Notes under the pieces: generated by a model
Seen by the model: only the letters and a program-made list of their open reading frames with translations
What the model was told of the DNA's origin: nothing
The model's database searches: none
Assembly: GCA_019155185.1 (NCBI GenBank)
Contig: CM032795.1
Location: 12,751,795 to 12,815,794, forward strand
From: Beaufortia kweichowensis
Taxonomy: Eukaryota > Chordata > Actinopteri > Cypriniformes > Gastromyzontidae
Direction: 5' to 3'
DNA length: 64,000 bases
Translations under genes and position numbers: made by a program
Shown: piece by piece, positions 1 through 12,270 of the stretch
How positions within the stretch are numbered: position 1 is the first letter of the stretch
Layout of the letters: the number at the start of each line of letters is the position of its first letter

Positions 1-2600
1 TCTTATTATTTAGAGACTTCTAAAGGTTATGTGCACCCATAGCCAGGGACTGAAACAGTCGATATATACCACAGCTGAGTAATGCGTCTGCAGACGAGGA
101 CGCTAGCCACCCGTACTAAACGCCTCCCAGTGGCACCGTAATGACTTTAGAGGGAGTTCCAGTGTAAACCTGTCACCCCTGCAAATAAATAACAGTCATT
201 AACCAGCATCCCACCTATGGCACTTTTACGAAAGAAACTCTTTTCCTCTGCATATTCTACATATTACTGTGACGGGTGTGGTAGTTAATCTCCTCTGCAT
301 TGCACAAGGGACAAACATAATGAATGTGAAAAATAGCTACTAGGTGGACCAAGTTCTGTCTTTGATTTGGGGGTCTGCATAAGGAAGGAGGAAATGTTAT
401 TAGACAGAGGACAATATGGAACATGGAGGAATGCTTATTATTGTTTGCAGGGACATCTTTTTTTTTTATCAGGGGGTACCAGTGATTTGGTGGTTTGGGG
501 GATAATACATGACCAAACACAAAATAGTGCACTTTTCAAAATTCTACTCTTTACATGAGGGTGGGATATATTAGTCTGGGGTATTGTTTACATTTAGAAA
601 TCAAATCATGACACAACATATTTATTTTAATAACCAAGAAACATTTTAACTGTATTGACAGCCAGTTATCATCATATACATTTGCAGTAAGATAACTATT
701 AATCCTTGGGAAAATGTTTCAAAATTATTCTAATTTCACTTATTTCACAAAATAGTTATCATTAAATAGACTATAGATTATACTGTAATTCTGTTTGTGT
801 GGCACAAATAAAAAAAGATTTATACTTGTTTTATTGTTTTACTCAGATTTATACTTAGTTAGTGTTTGGTTTGGTTTTCCCACCAAACATTTAACATAAC
901 CTCATGGAAAACATGGCATTAACTATTTTATGTATGAATTTATACAGTCTAATTTATACAGATGTATTAATACAATTAATACATCTGCTTTTGCACCAGT
1001 GCAGGTTTGAAGAGCTAAAATCTTGCTTTTTCGACATGTTTTGTAAACATGTTTTGTAAATATGAAATTGGCACTTCCCCATGAGATCAGGGTTAAAATA
1101 TTTGTGTTTAGTTTAAAGAGAAGTGATTAAAGAATCTTGTTTTGTCATGTGCAGTAACATCAAAAGCTTGCATAGGAATCTGTGTATCAAAAGTACAGAT
1201 TCATTCTACATGTCATTCCTGAAGTCTCATCTCATCTCATCACACACACACACACACATCTCTTCAGCTACAAAGGCACGTATCTGTTTACTAAACATAC
1301 AGTAATTACATGCACACAATCCTGAGCTTTGATGCAGGGCACAGCCCCGCAGCGATACCGCGCAATCATGTGTTTAGCGCTCATTTGCCCTTTCATTTCT
1401 TACTAATCCCTCCATTCCTCAGGTCTATCCTCCTCAACTGTCTTTCATCACCTGACAGAATAAGACAAGTACTTCCCAATTTGTCCCACAAACACGCACA
1501 CACGCAAGCACATATGTCATGCATGAAACCTCATGAGTTCAGGTAATTATAGGATTGAGGTTTAACTGAAAGGCGTTTGCTGTTGTCCGTGGGGCTAATG
1601 ACGATGGCGCAAACAGTGTTTTGAAGTCTATTGTCCCATACGGACGCAAAGTCTCAGTAATTCTGCAGCTGATGTCAAAATTAGTGATGTGAAATTTTTC
1701 CGTCATCCTTTTTAGTGGTTTCCCGGTGGCATTGTATATACAGCAATAAAGGAAAACTGTAAAAAAAAGTGTTAAGAGGGTTTTAAGATTGACCAGAAAA
1801 GCACTTAGGCACGCACACACGCTGATCTTTATCCGGAGGGAATGCTGAAGTAGGTATCTTAAAGAGTGTCATTTGCGTTAAATCCTCCAATCCCCAAAGC
1901 CCCTGAGTCAACAAGACGCTGATTTACTGTATCAGTTTAAAGGCCTGTATTTGTCAAAAAATGCAACTGTGACAGTCTTCAAGTACACACACCTTTCAGT
2001 CAGAGAGAAGTCTCCATTTTTCAGCTGTCAGCACAAATGCGCAGACACACACACTAAGCTGAATGCACTTTTCCTTAAAAACATTCTTTGTATTTGTTCA
2101 ATACTAAAGAAACATCAGTCAAAAAATACCAGCCAATGTCAGAAAAAGAGTAGAGAGAGAAAGAGAGAAAGAGGGCTGTGTACCTGTCAGATAAAAGCTT
2201 TCAAATGAGTCTTTAGTGTTGAAGGGTGTGTACAGACACTTTGAAGTGTTTCTGAATTGCTGTCTTTCTCTGCCAGCTTAAGAAAGGGATTCTCCCAAGT
2301 TGTTACTTTAATAGATCAACAAAAAAAGTTACCACACAAATGGAAATGTTAAGAAAATATTGTTTTAAATATTAAGGAATACAACATTAACTATGAATAA
2401 AATAATCAATTACCATGATGCTTACCAAGAACTGATTTTCATGCATATCACATACAGTATCTATTAAATGCAGTAGCCATTTTGTTTTCCTGGTGTTGCT
2501 AACTAGACTAATTTCAAATGAAAGAAATCTAAAAATCAATTTTTAGAAAGTTTTTATGTCAGAGTTGACATACTGCATTTGTCCAACATAAAGTATAACA
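1..2600. other. AT-rich non-coding stretch, no gene seen
   Basis: No reading frame here has codon structure, a recognisable domain or paired splice signals. Open frames are under about 95 codons and several run through CA repeats. Visible structure is limited to a (CA)n run at 1241-1258 and short purine-rich runs near 2150. I infer intergenic or intronic DNA. Confidence 0.6.
1241..1258. repeat. (CA)n microsatellite
   Basis: Nine uninterrupted CA units preceded by three CTCAT units. Simple sequence, probably length-polymorphic. Confidence 0.9.
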
Positions 2601-2711
2601 TTTACATTTATGCATCTGGCAATGGAAATTCTCTCATTATTTATTTATAGTCATACTACCTGAGGGTAAATAAAAGATGAATTTTTATTTTTGCTTGAAC
2701 TGGCCCTTTAA
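2600..2711 (-). repeat. Decayed fragments of fish dispersed repeats (MITE end)
   Basis: At 2660-2711 the sequence runs from CTGAGGGTAAATAAAAGATG to GGCCCTTTAA. This is a diverged copy of the right arm of the hairpin MITE that is intact at 44331-44586 (GACATGAGGATGAATAAATG ... CCTTTAA). Just upstream, 2602-2626 (ACATTTATGCATCTGGCA) resembles the start of the common teleost ACATTTATGCATTTGGCAGAC repeat motif. Only one arm is present, so the copy is truncated. Confidence 0.5.
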
Positions 2712-5530
2712 AGAGACCTCTTATCAAGAAACATAGAAAAAAAGATGCCTAGAGTTCCTGTTCATTTATGGTAACATGATACAGGCATGCAGCAGGGAGG
2801 CATGAGGACAGCATATGTGACCAGAGCAATAAACTGAAATGTCCGCAAGGTGAGACATCTAACACCACAGGGATACAAAAAAGACAGCTAATCGTCCTAA
2901 CAGTGCAGACCAGTGATTTCTAAGGCCATTCCCATATAAATGTCCAGAAACCTGCAACCGCACTAATGGAAAAATGCAAGAAATACATCTCAAGTTTTCA
3001 ACACAGCAGATTTTTAGTGGTCTCAGACTTTAATACCTCACTTTATATTGTTACCGTATTAAAGGCATACAGCCGTCTTGTATATTTTTATATACAAGTT
3101 GCAATTTCTAAAAGCAATAACTGGCAGTGTTTTCAAAGCCACTTGGGTAAAACTTATATTTGAGTTGTGATGTAGAAACACTGCGTTCTTTTTCTGCAAA
3201 TGAAGATAAATCTATTGATATTTGAAAAGTGTTGCTAGGCCTTGGGTTGTTGTAAAGAAATCAATGAGATTACTATTCAGCATCTCTGGCTGGTGCTGTC
3301 CTCGCCCACCTATCTATGTGGGAGAAATAGATAAAAGAGAGAAAGAAAGAGTTCAGTAGATATTGCTGAACCGGCTACTGCCTAAGCAATACAAATGTAC
3401 TATCATTTGTCATGTCAATAAATCATGCTGAAACTGAAAATAAGAGAAAGAAATGGATGTATCATAACATATTGATCTGCATAGTTGATTAATGGCACCC
3501 CATAGGTTGTTCATTAGTCCAGGCCTGTTGTGAATTAATGTGAATTATGTTAAATGCCCGCCATGCGTTGAATTTTCTGTAACGTACTATAGATCATGCG
3601 ATACAAGCTCTGTGTTTGTATTTGTTTGTCAAGTGGATATTAAAGTTGCAATTTATATGTAAAGACTGTTGCCACTTTCACAGCTTTCAGATGAATGTTT
3701 TAGCATGCAAATTATTCTGTATGCATGTAATCTTAGATCATAGTGCTTGTGTATGTGTGTTAGGTGTCTTACAAGAATTCATTTACCACTTTCCATTAAG
3801 AGGCTTTCAGTGCTGCTGTGCTCAGCATGATCTTGAATCAAGCTTGAACTGCATATCTGATCAGTCTCTGATAGTTCACAGTACATTTACCTCGTAGTGC
3901 AAAACTGCACCAGCCTTGACCAACAGCAGTTTTGGGGCTGAATGCTGAAGGAGTGACACAAATGAGATCTTATAAATATTTCAACTTTTTACTCTTATAC
4001 ATGCAACAATGGCATTAAATTGAGACCTTTCCATAAATTTGTATGCAATCTGAGATTTCAATACTCAAATACTTAGATCTTTTAACTCAAATCAGATGTT
4101 ATAATTAAAAACTGCCAAAATACAAACGCTGTATAATTTATTTAACAAAGTACTATTTAAATAATTTTTATACATCTAGTATTGTTTTAATGATCTGATC
4201 AGTTGAGAAATATTTTATAAATGGTACTGTGTATGTGGGATGTCTGTCATTGTTTTACACAATCACCATTTCGTCCGTATCATACATTATTTATGAACAG
4301 CCTACTGCAGTTCCTAGATGACATTGTTAGGATTCGTGCGGGGCTCAGCTGGGGAGGTGTAATGTTTTATTACAGCTGCAATCTTTGTGGATCACTGGAC
4401 TCATGAGATATTAAACATTTGCTTGGAAGTCACAAACACTACTATTACTGAAAATTTGTTTCAAATATGCCAGTCTCTCTGGTTTAGCAGAGCAAGACAA
4501 TAATGACAAAAAAGTGTGTATCCACAAACACATGTTGGCTAAATGATAACAAATAAAAGTCTCCGAACTGTTTGCAAACATGTCATTTGGTTTCTTTTTT
4601 TAATAAGAGGTAGCTACCGTTTGTTATCTTAGTCAGACACATGATACAACATTTGTTCCAATCTTGATTACAGCATTTAGAAAATCACAGTTACTGCATA
4701 TACAGTATACTATACTTGCAAAAGGCCTATTTTAGCAAAGAATTCTTTTATGAAATGAAAAACAACAATTTTTGATTGTTTGGAGTATATTTGGACTGTA
4801 AAAAGTTTTACTTGGTTTTCTCAGCTTAGATAGTAAGATTTTTAGATTGCCCAACAGGAACAGTAAAGTGCACACATTGCAGAATAAGGACAAGGTGGTA
4901 AAACATGAAATGTGGTATCATTACCCCTCCGGATATATGAGGATAACTTTATGAGGATTCAGGGCAGTGAGAGTTGCTGGTCTTAATGAAGACAGATAGA
5001 CCGTGTGATCTCTAATAAGTTACGACAGGTCCTGCTGACAGGCCAATCAGAACAGCCATTATCGACTGCCTAAGTGACCGCCTGAATAAAAAGAGAACCT
5101 GTCATTATGAAAAAGAAAACTCATATGCACAGATCCGTACTGAGACATTTGTTCACAATAGACTAGATACAGGATGGATGTCAACACGCAGACACACACA
5201 GTGGGGTAATTTTAGGGAACAAAGCCATCTCCACAAGCTCACTGCTGAGGAGGCAGGTGGGTGGACTCTGATGGTAATAACTGTAGTCAGCTGAACTCCA
5301 CAATGAACCTTCATCTTCTACCACGCAGGCTTCATAATGCTGCCCCGCTGGTGAAAGCACAAACACACATACACACATACAATAACACACAAAAACCATA
5401 TTAAAGCCTCCAAACATACACACACATGCCATTTACCCCTGACACAGACTTTTTGAAGGACCCCCACCAATAGACAAGCTCTAGACAACATTCATGAACT
5501 CATGCTGCTCTTGTACATTAACATACACAC
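2712..5530. other. Non-coding stretch, no gene seen
   Basis: AT-rich DNA with frequent stops in all frames. CA-rich patches occur around 5190-5430. I see no splice-flanked open frame, RNA gene or transposon end. Confidence 0.55.
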
Positions 5531-5585
5531 ATGTTGGGTTTCCATGTTTTATGGAGACTTTTTCCTATAGACATAATGACTTTTG
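5531..5585 (+). repeat. Truncated copy of a teleost GTGGGGAC-type dispersed repeat
   Basis: ACACATGTTGGGTTTCCATG followed by TTTTATGGAGACTTTTTCCT and ATAGACATAATGACTT is the left end of a repeat I recognise as abundant in fish. A longer copy starts at 9341 with ACACATGTTAGGTTTC and ACATAATGACTTC. This copy ends in a (CA)n run at about 5585. Confidence 0.45.
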
Positions 5586-5860
5586 CACACACACACACAC
5601 AATCATCATACAGAGCCAATAACTGTCCTCTGGGTCTTTATCTTCTCTGCTTATGAACAGCTGAGTCTGACTGCAGTGGGCCATTGAAAGCTCCATTAAT
5701 GACACACACACACACACACAGTGACGACAGCTGTGTGTGTGTGTGTTTGTTATTGTCCACACTGGTGATATGTTAAAAGGTTGAGTATGTGTGAGTGTGT
5801 TCACCCACACAAACCGCAAAGGCCAAACAGTATCAATTACAGACAGTGTGTGTGTGTGTC
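5585..5860. repeat. CA/GT microsatellite cluster
   Basis: Several runs lie close together: (CA)n at 5585-5601 and 5702-5720, (GT)n at 5732-5746, and another (GT)n near 5848-5860. The CA and GT runs around 5702-5746 are inverted relative to each other and could form a short imperfect hairpin. Confidence 0.85.
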
Positions 5861-8800
5861 TTCTGTGACAGGTTTGTGAGGGGCATAATTAAATAGACAC
5901 CAGAACTGCAGCTGCCGTTTGGTCTCACAATGCATCACTTCTTCCGCTAGTCATTAGGAACTGAAGATGATCACGAGAATGTTATAAGACTAAAGCACTA
6001 GTCTTAATTAGATTTTTTCTTTATTTAATAAAAAAATTTACATTAATGGTAAAACTGTCTTTAGTACAGATATTATTACTTAGTGTACATTTAAATATAA
6101 AAAAAACATGTCTTGACAGAATAGATGACTTAAAAATATATGGCTCTTTTATAAAATTTCACAGATGTGTTTGGTTTTAAATTCATATAAATTTTTTCAT
6201 TATGTTTTATTATGTTATCAGCATATCAATATTTTCAAAATCATATTTTCTGTCTCTTTCCAGGTAAAAATTTACATTAATTGTTTATGATTCATTGAGC
6301 ACGTGTAACCGGTCTTACCTGGGCACAAGGAGCACTTTTGCTACACAAGCATGAAAATCATGTTTAACGTTTAAACCCTTTCTAGACCTTTAAAGTTTAT
6401 TTTCATTTAACAATTCCTTTAAAATTCAGTATCCTAAATGCTGTCAAATAATGTAATCAAATACTTGATTGAAAGCTTTCTTTGTTTATAATTTGTTTTC
6501 AGGTATAAATCAAAAACATACTCAAATCCCAAAGTCTGAAAGTTACACAATGTTCTTGTTATAAGCCCCCACATGATATTTTAAATGCAAGCCAGACAGA
6601 CAGAGACTGAGACACAGGGAGTATAAAGAGAAAAGCGGCCTCAGGCTTTCTCTCTAACATTGTGACTGTAAGTTGTCTGTATGGTTAAACTAAGGCAGAG
6701 ATTAGTCAGTGACATCTAAAACATCTCCGGGGAATCACATAGAATTAGAGACAGAGCTGGTGCAGCACCAAATGTCTCTGATTGTTGTACAAATACAGCG
6801 TCTGGTCAACGAAAGTGATATGAAATTTAAACAACACATACTGTATGTCCCTATCCCTGTGTGCTTGACTAAAACACAAACACAGCAAAATCATGAGGTG
6901 ACAAATTCTTAGCGTTACTTGTTGAAATTCAGAAGAGTTCAACAATACATCTGTGTTAAATCTGGAGTTTAGTTTTGGATATTCTTGTATCTTTACCTCA
7001 GTGTTAAAGAGAAATGTCTCTGTGTGGTGTGAACCAGTGTTTCAAACTGATCAGATTTGTTTTAACAATGATTGTTTTGCTATGTATTTTAGATTCATAT
7101 ATATATTTGTATTTTGATGTTCGCTGTTTTTTTTTATAAAATATATACTCAATCAGTATCAGTCTCTACTGAGCCAAATAATGTTTATTTGTCTGACTTT
7201 TGGCATCCAAAGCAGCCAAAAGAACAATAAAGGAAAATTAATTTGGTTTTCAGAAAAAAGAGAACATTATGTGATTTGATATTTTTTTGTTGATACATTT
7301 TACCTAATACATTGACAAATTGTCTGATACACTTTGCTTCTTTTTTCATATCTACGATTCTCTTGCTGTTCATCTAGAAGTATGGTGAGAGGTCTTGAGC
7401 GTCATGCAGGTGCAAATTCTGAATTCTGCTGGCAACACAGAGTCTACTGCAAGTATTAATTAATGCAAGTGCCACAAAATAGAAGTCTTTGTCAAGTGCC
7501 TGCCATCTGTCTCGAATGTGTGAGTGTGTACAGTACATGCACATGGGTGCATATTTTACTAGGGAAAAAACAACAGTGTTAGAAGCTTCATAATGTTTTT
7601 ATGGTATGAGTCATTGCTTCTTGAACATAAACAAGTAAGCACTTTAAAGATGTAAACCTACACTACACACTTTCATCGACTTTGTACACACTTCTATGAT
7701 TATTCCTGAAGGTTTACTAACACACACTTGGCTAACAGGGAGTTTTCAACCAGCAGGCTGCCGAATCGTTTGGCAATGTGTCTGTTGTTACCGATCTTTA
7801 AAATTGTAGTAGGAAATGCTGACAATGAACTCCAAATCCTGTGTTTATCAGTTTGTAATTTGGATCAAATGCTAATGACAAATGTTGCTTTGACTGATGT
7901 TGTTCAAAGGATGAAGTTTAAATAATCCATGAAGTCTGGTGCACGGTATATGTTTTTGGCTGTGTTTGTGCAAATTTTGGAAAACACAAAAGATTTACTG
8001 TATTTAGGTAGGCAGATGTCTTTGATCGCTTAGTGTGACATTCACAGACAGCCAATTTAGTGTAATGAATCTCTGTTCCAGACAAAACTTTTGACAGTTA
8101 CTACATGGGGATATAGTTCTGCAGTGTGATTTTCTCCTACAACAGCTCTTTAATACCAAAAGCACATCACCTGATGACATGTATTGTATTGATGATGTAA
8201 ATCAATACAGTTTTGCTTAAATGACAATGAGGATGTGAGAACATGACACAATCAATCAATAGTAGTCAATGCAATATTCTCTGTCTTCCCTGACAACGAC
8301 CCTCAGCCATATTGTATTACAAAAATCATAGAGGTTAAAAAAAATTCAATTTGGCCTGTCGTGCCACAACAAATACATTTGTGTTTGCATCAAGCTTTTT
8401 AAAGAGACATTTATGCATTTGGTAGATCTAAAGGCTTTGAACCAGCCAATCAAAAAGCCGTTTGTACAACCTAATTTAACCATTAAAGATGCAAATTCAC
8501 GCGTGAGTATTTGTGAAAACATCGTAACTAAGTGGTGACAGCCGGAACCCAGCATAACACAACACTATGAAACACGGCTACTCCCTTGCTTGCTTTGTTT
8601 CATATGTTCCGTCATCTTAGTTCATGTGAGCAAAGAGCGTGACGTGTTCGTGTGTCTGAACCCCTCTCCTATCCTCTCGCTGTAATGACACTCTTTCAGC
8701 CATCAATCACTGCATGCATCACATCCTCTCCTTTGCTCTTTTGTCTATTTTGAGAAGAAGACAGAGCAAAAGAAAGAGAGAGAGAAAGGCAACTGTCTTC

Positions 8801-9132
8801 TGTAATTAGAGTGGCCTATGGTGACCTGACCATCACCTGCAGCGAGACACACACTCACACACAGACATTAAAAACAGTACCAGTGAAGGACTGGTTAGGC
8901 ATACTGTTTCCGAGGTCATTTTAAGATCAGCACTTAGTCAGTTTGATGTGTCATATGCACTTGGTGAACATGAACTAAAACTGAAGAAAGAGAGAGTTTC
9001 TCTTTATATTGATATTTTGAGGTTCTCCAAATTTCCTTCTTAGAACTTTTTGTCATTGACATACTTCATTTTTTCTTTCTCTCTTCTCTGGTACCGGAGG
9101 GGTTAGAGGGTCCTTTTATGACTCTATAAATC
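5861..9132. other. AT-rich non-coding stretch, no gene seen
   Basis: Open frames stay below about 70 codons on either strand and none shows a domain. There are poly-T and poly-A runs and an ATATAT patch near 7095. I see no complete transposon here. Confidence 0.55.
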
Positions 9133-9307
9133 TCCAGGTGCCATGGACCAGGCAGCCCAGAGCAGTAGATCACCGGCTGCCTGTCACACACACAGGCTTA
9201 ATGAGCGAATCTCAGCCCGTAGAGAGCACGTGTGGCACAGGGCCGCAGTCAAACGACTGTCAATCACACACACACAGCAAAGGGACATTTATGAATCCCA
9301 GCACAAG
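9133..9307 (+). other. Candidate first exon (ATG with good Kozak, strong donor)
   Basis: The block is richer in G+C than its surroundings. An ATG at 9143 sits in a good Kozak context (gccATGg), and the frame stays open for 55 codons to CACAAG|GTAAGA at 9307/9308, a near-consensus splice donor that cuts in phase 0. A TATAAA lies at about 9125, too close to the ATG to be its usual core promoter; the CTCCAG before 9133 could instead be an acceptor. The predicted peptide is polar and basic (starts MDQAAQSS, ends YESQHK) and matches no family I know. It could equally be a chance frame in conserved non-coding DNA. Joining it directly to the 60-nt candidate at 25291 gives a stop after three codons, so those two are not a simple pair. 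Confidence 0.25.
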
Positions 9308-9340
9308 GTAAGAACTTTGAAGGTTGGGTTTATACTATTT

Positions 9341-9570
9341 TAGACACACACATGTTAGGTTTCTATTAGTCACATAATGACTTCATACTATACAAACTGT
9401 ATATTGTACCCTAGCCATAAACATAACCCTCAAACAAAGTTTTCTACATTTTTACATTTTCTAATAAACATTATTTATTATGATTTATAAGCTTACTTTT
9501 TTTTAATTACTGGTATCACTTCCTTTGTGGGGATATTTGGTCCCCTGTAGTGTTTACCAGGACCCATCCA
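9341..9570 (+). repeat. Teleost dispersed repeat, GTGGGGA/GGTCCCC type
   Basis: The order ACACATGTTAGGTTTC, ACATAATGACTTC, ATACAAACTGTATATTGTA, CATAAACATAACCCTCA, TTTTTACATTTTCTAATAAA, TGATTTATAAGCTTAC, and finally GTGGGGATATTTGGTCCCC matches a repeat that I recognise as very common in cyprinid and other fish genomes. It has no coding capacity. The left end is shared with the fragment at 5531. Confidence 0.55.
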
Positions 9571-10804
9571 ACCCCACAGTAGGACTGTATTGATAATACA
9601 ATACATATAGTATATGACACATTGATATACTGGATTTCTTTATGTTTAGTGTATTGATATTCAGAACCGTAAAATGTTGATCTAATTTGTTTCTCTTTAT
9701 CTCTTTTCTCTTATCTTCACAGAATAGCGCATAGTGCATTTATTTTTTCCTAGAAAGATGAATGTGAAAATTGTCAATGTCAGTGTCAATACAATATCAT
9801 TATTACACTGTACATGAGATGGGGATGCATGGTATCGTGGCTGGTCCACTCAATTAGCTGATAATGTTCAGTGTTATGACTGCATACGTCTACGAAAGCA
9901 ATATGTTATAACAACGGTAACATTATACCTGAATAAAATATCCTTATTTCAAGGCTTTATTGTAATGCTCCCTTTTAACACAATTGTTCCTGCAGCTTAC
10001 ACTATAACAGCTATCACCATCCCACTATTCTCTCTCTTTATTCATTTGAATTGTCTGTCCATCTTTTCCCCCATTTCCTGTATTTTCATGACCATTTCCA
10101 ATTCATGAGTGCTCATTCATTCAAACAATGTATTTTGTTGTGGCAAGATAATTCCATCAGTCTTATACAATACACGCTCTGCTTTACCTTCATGGTCTAG
10201 TGACTGTACCATTAGTCAGGGTGGGTGTTGTCTCTTCCTCTCAATTTTTTTTCAAGGGTTTTTCTCAATTTCTTTTGTGTCTGTGATTATTTCAACAGAA
10301 TTCTCACTCCCGACGTGCAAAGATGCTTATTTGGGTATTTGTTTGATGATTTTCAATAGATATTTTGTCTGCATTCAGATGAGGGGAGAATACAGAAAGC
10401 AATAGAACCAGTCAGTCCATCACCAAAACCACATATCTTATTATTAAAGTGCTGTTTTTGAGTCGCTTACTATACTGTCCTGCAATATGCAGATAAAATA
10501 AGTGTGCATATTTTTAGCCGAACATGTTGCTTGTTAGCTTTTCTCCTGTTTATACATTATGCATTTTCTGTATTTTTATATTTCTGTATTCATTTTTGGT
10601 ATAAAGGTAGTGAAAGCATCATTAGAATTGCCTTTTTTTGATTAGTTGTTAATAAATGTGCAGTGTACCGTTTACACAAATATCAGAATAACATACGACA
10701 CAAAAATGTTGCTATAAACATTAACTAAGCTACATATAAAATAAACATAAAACATCTGTTTTATTCATATAATTTTAACTGAAAAACATATAACTTCATA
10801 AGAT
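9571..10804. other. AT-rich non-coding stretch, no gene seen
   Basis: No supported gene. A 98-codon frame around 10109-10405 is hydrophobic and low in complexity, lacks splice signals and resembles no family. Confidence 0.5.
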
Positions 10805-11055
10805 ATGCTGGATCTATTATGCTAATCATTTTAACAACAACAATTGTCCCTCTTTAGGTCTTTGATGGACATATAGACATCTGTTATTCTCTGTCTGTGT
10901 GTGTCTCGCTCTCTCTCTCAATGTAATGAGCATTTTGTATTCACAGTAACATATAGGCCCATATCAAATCAAATCAAATCCAAGACATTGTGAGTTCACC
11001 CCTTTAACCCTGTCTGCTCAGCGAAACCAAATCATAAATTCACTCTTGATGAGAT
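10805..11055 (+). repeat. Local diverged duplication, copy A
   Basis: Shares ordered blocks with 12106-12270: ATGCTGGATC, a block of the form TAATCATTNTAACAA followed by TCCCTCTT, TATTCACAGT, and then TCTGCTCAG followed by AAATCATAAATT and ACTCTT. Copy A carries about 84 bp more between the first and last blocks, including a CT run and (AATCA)n at about 10963-10980. Function unknown. Confidence 0.6.
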
Positions 11056-12105
11056 CACATTCCCTCAACTGCTCTCCATCACACATTAAATACATCAATG
11101 TGCTCAATATCTTATGCCTCTATACAGTCTATATGAAACTCAATTGTGACTCCTCATTTCAAAGCACATTCAAATAAAACTCAATTATTTTCACATTTCT
11201 GCATTCTGAGAGATTTTTGTATTCCTCCTGAGTGTGTTGGTTTGTGCGAGTACATGAGCGATGCAAGGCAGAGAAGCATTTCCCGAGGATGAGTCAGCTA
11301 GGATATATGAGCTTCTGATTTAAAGATAAATCTGTTTTATTTGCTCGGCCTGTTTCTGCTTTTCATCCCATCTTTATCGCACCTCTCCACTCGCTCACAT
11401 CTGCACACATTTTGGAAAAACCAAATCACACAGTAGCGTGACATCAGATAGCAGCAGCTAAATGTGTTTGAATGTCTGTGTGAACCTTATCTTTCAGTAT
11501 TGTCCTATGTGAGATATTTATATCCGGTTACATGAACACTTTTGTCCTTTTTTTTACAATGTGTATGTGCATGTCCAAGTCCAAGTGCATGTAAGAAGAA
11601 GTTCAATTTAAAAGAACCAGGGCAAAGTCTGTTTAAAAAGCTACACAAATACTGCAAGCATTTCTTTCACATATCACAGTATATCTTGAATAAATAAATA
11701 TTATGCCTAAAAGTAATTACACAATTAAAATATGTTTAAACATCTAAATCAGATACTATTTAAGATCAGCCATTACTGTGGCATTTATTAAAGCACCTGC
11801 AAACTCACTGGTCCTCATTTTAGGGTTGAGCCCGTAACAGCACAGGTCATCCTGTCAGCACACTTTCTATTAATAATAATAAGACTGTCAGATCCAACAC
11901 TACCTTTCACATATCTGTCATTACTGATAATATTACATCTGTAACGGTGACAAATTAAAATGTCAAAGTACCCCTATACAAATGTACAGTATGTGTACTC
12001 GCATCTTTTTCTATGATATATATAAGAATAAATATTAGTATTAGTATTAAATATAAGCATTTTCTGTGACAGTTTATTACAATGTAAAGTTTATTTACTT
12101 CTAGC
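11056..12105. other. Non-coding spacer between duplicated blocks
   Basis: AT-rich sequence without a supported gene. The homology of the flanking blocks may continue weakly to the right of copy A (ATTTTCACATTTCTGCATT near 11190 against ATTTTCATTTGCATTTT near 12367). Confidence 0.45.
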
Positions 12106-12270
12106 ATGCTGGATCCATAACTCTACAGTAATCATTCTAACAATAGCAATAATCCCTCTTGTCCTATTTTATATTCACAGTTAAATCAAATTTAACCGAA
12201 ACATTTTTAGTTTACTCATTTACTCCCGTCTGCTCAGAGAGATCAAATCATAAATTAACTCTTAATGAAA
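12106..12270 (+). repeat. Local diverged duplication, copy B
   Basis: Direct-orientation partner of 10805-11055, starting about 1.3 kb downstream. The last shared block is TCTGCTCAGAGAGATCAAAT followed by CATAAATTAACTCTTAATGA. It is shorter than copy A because the CT and AATCA runs are missing. Confidence 0.6.
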
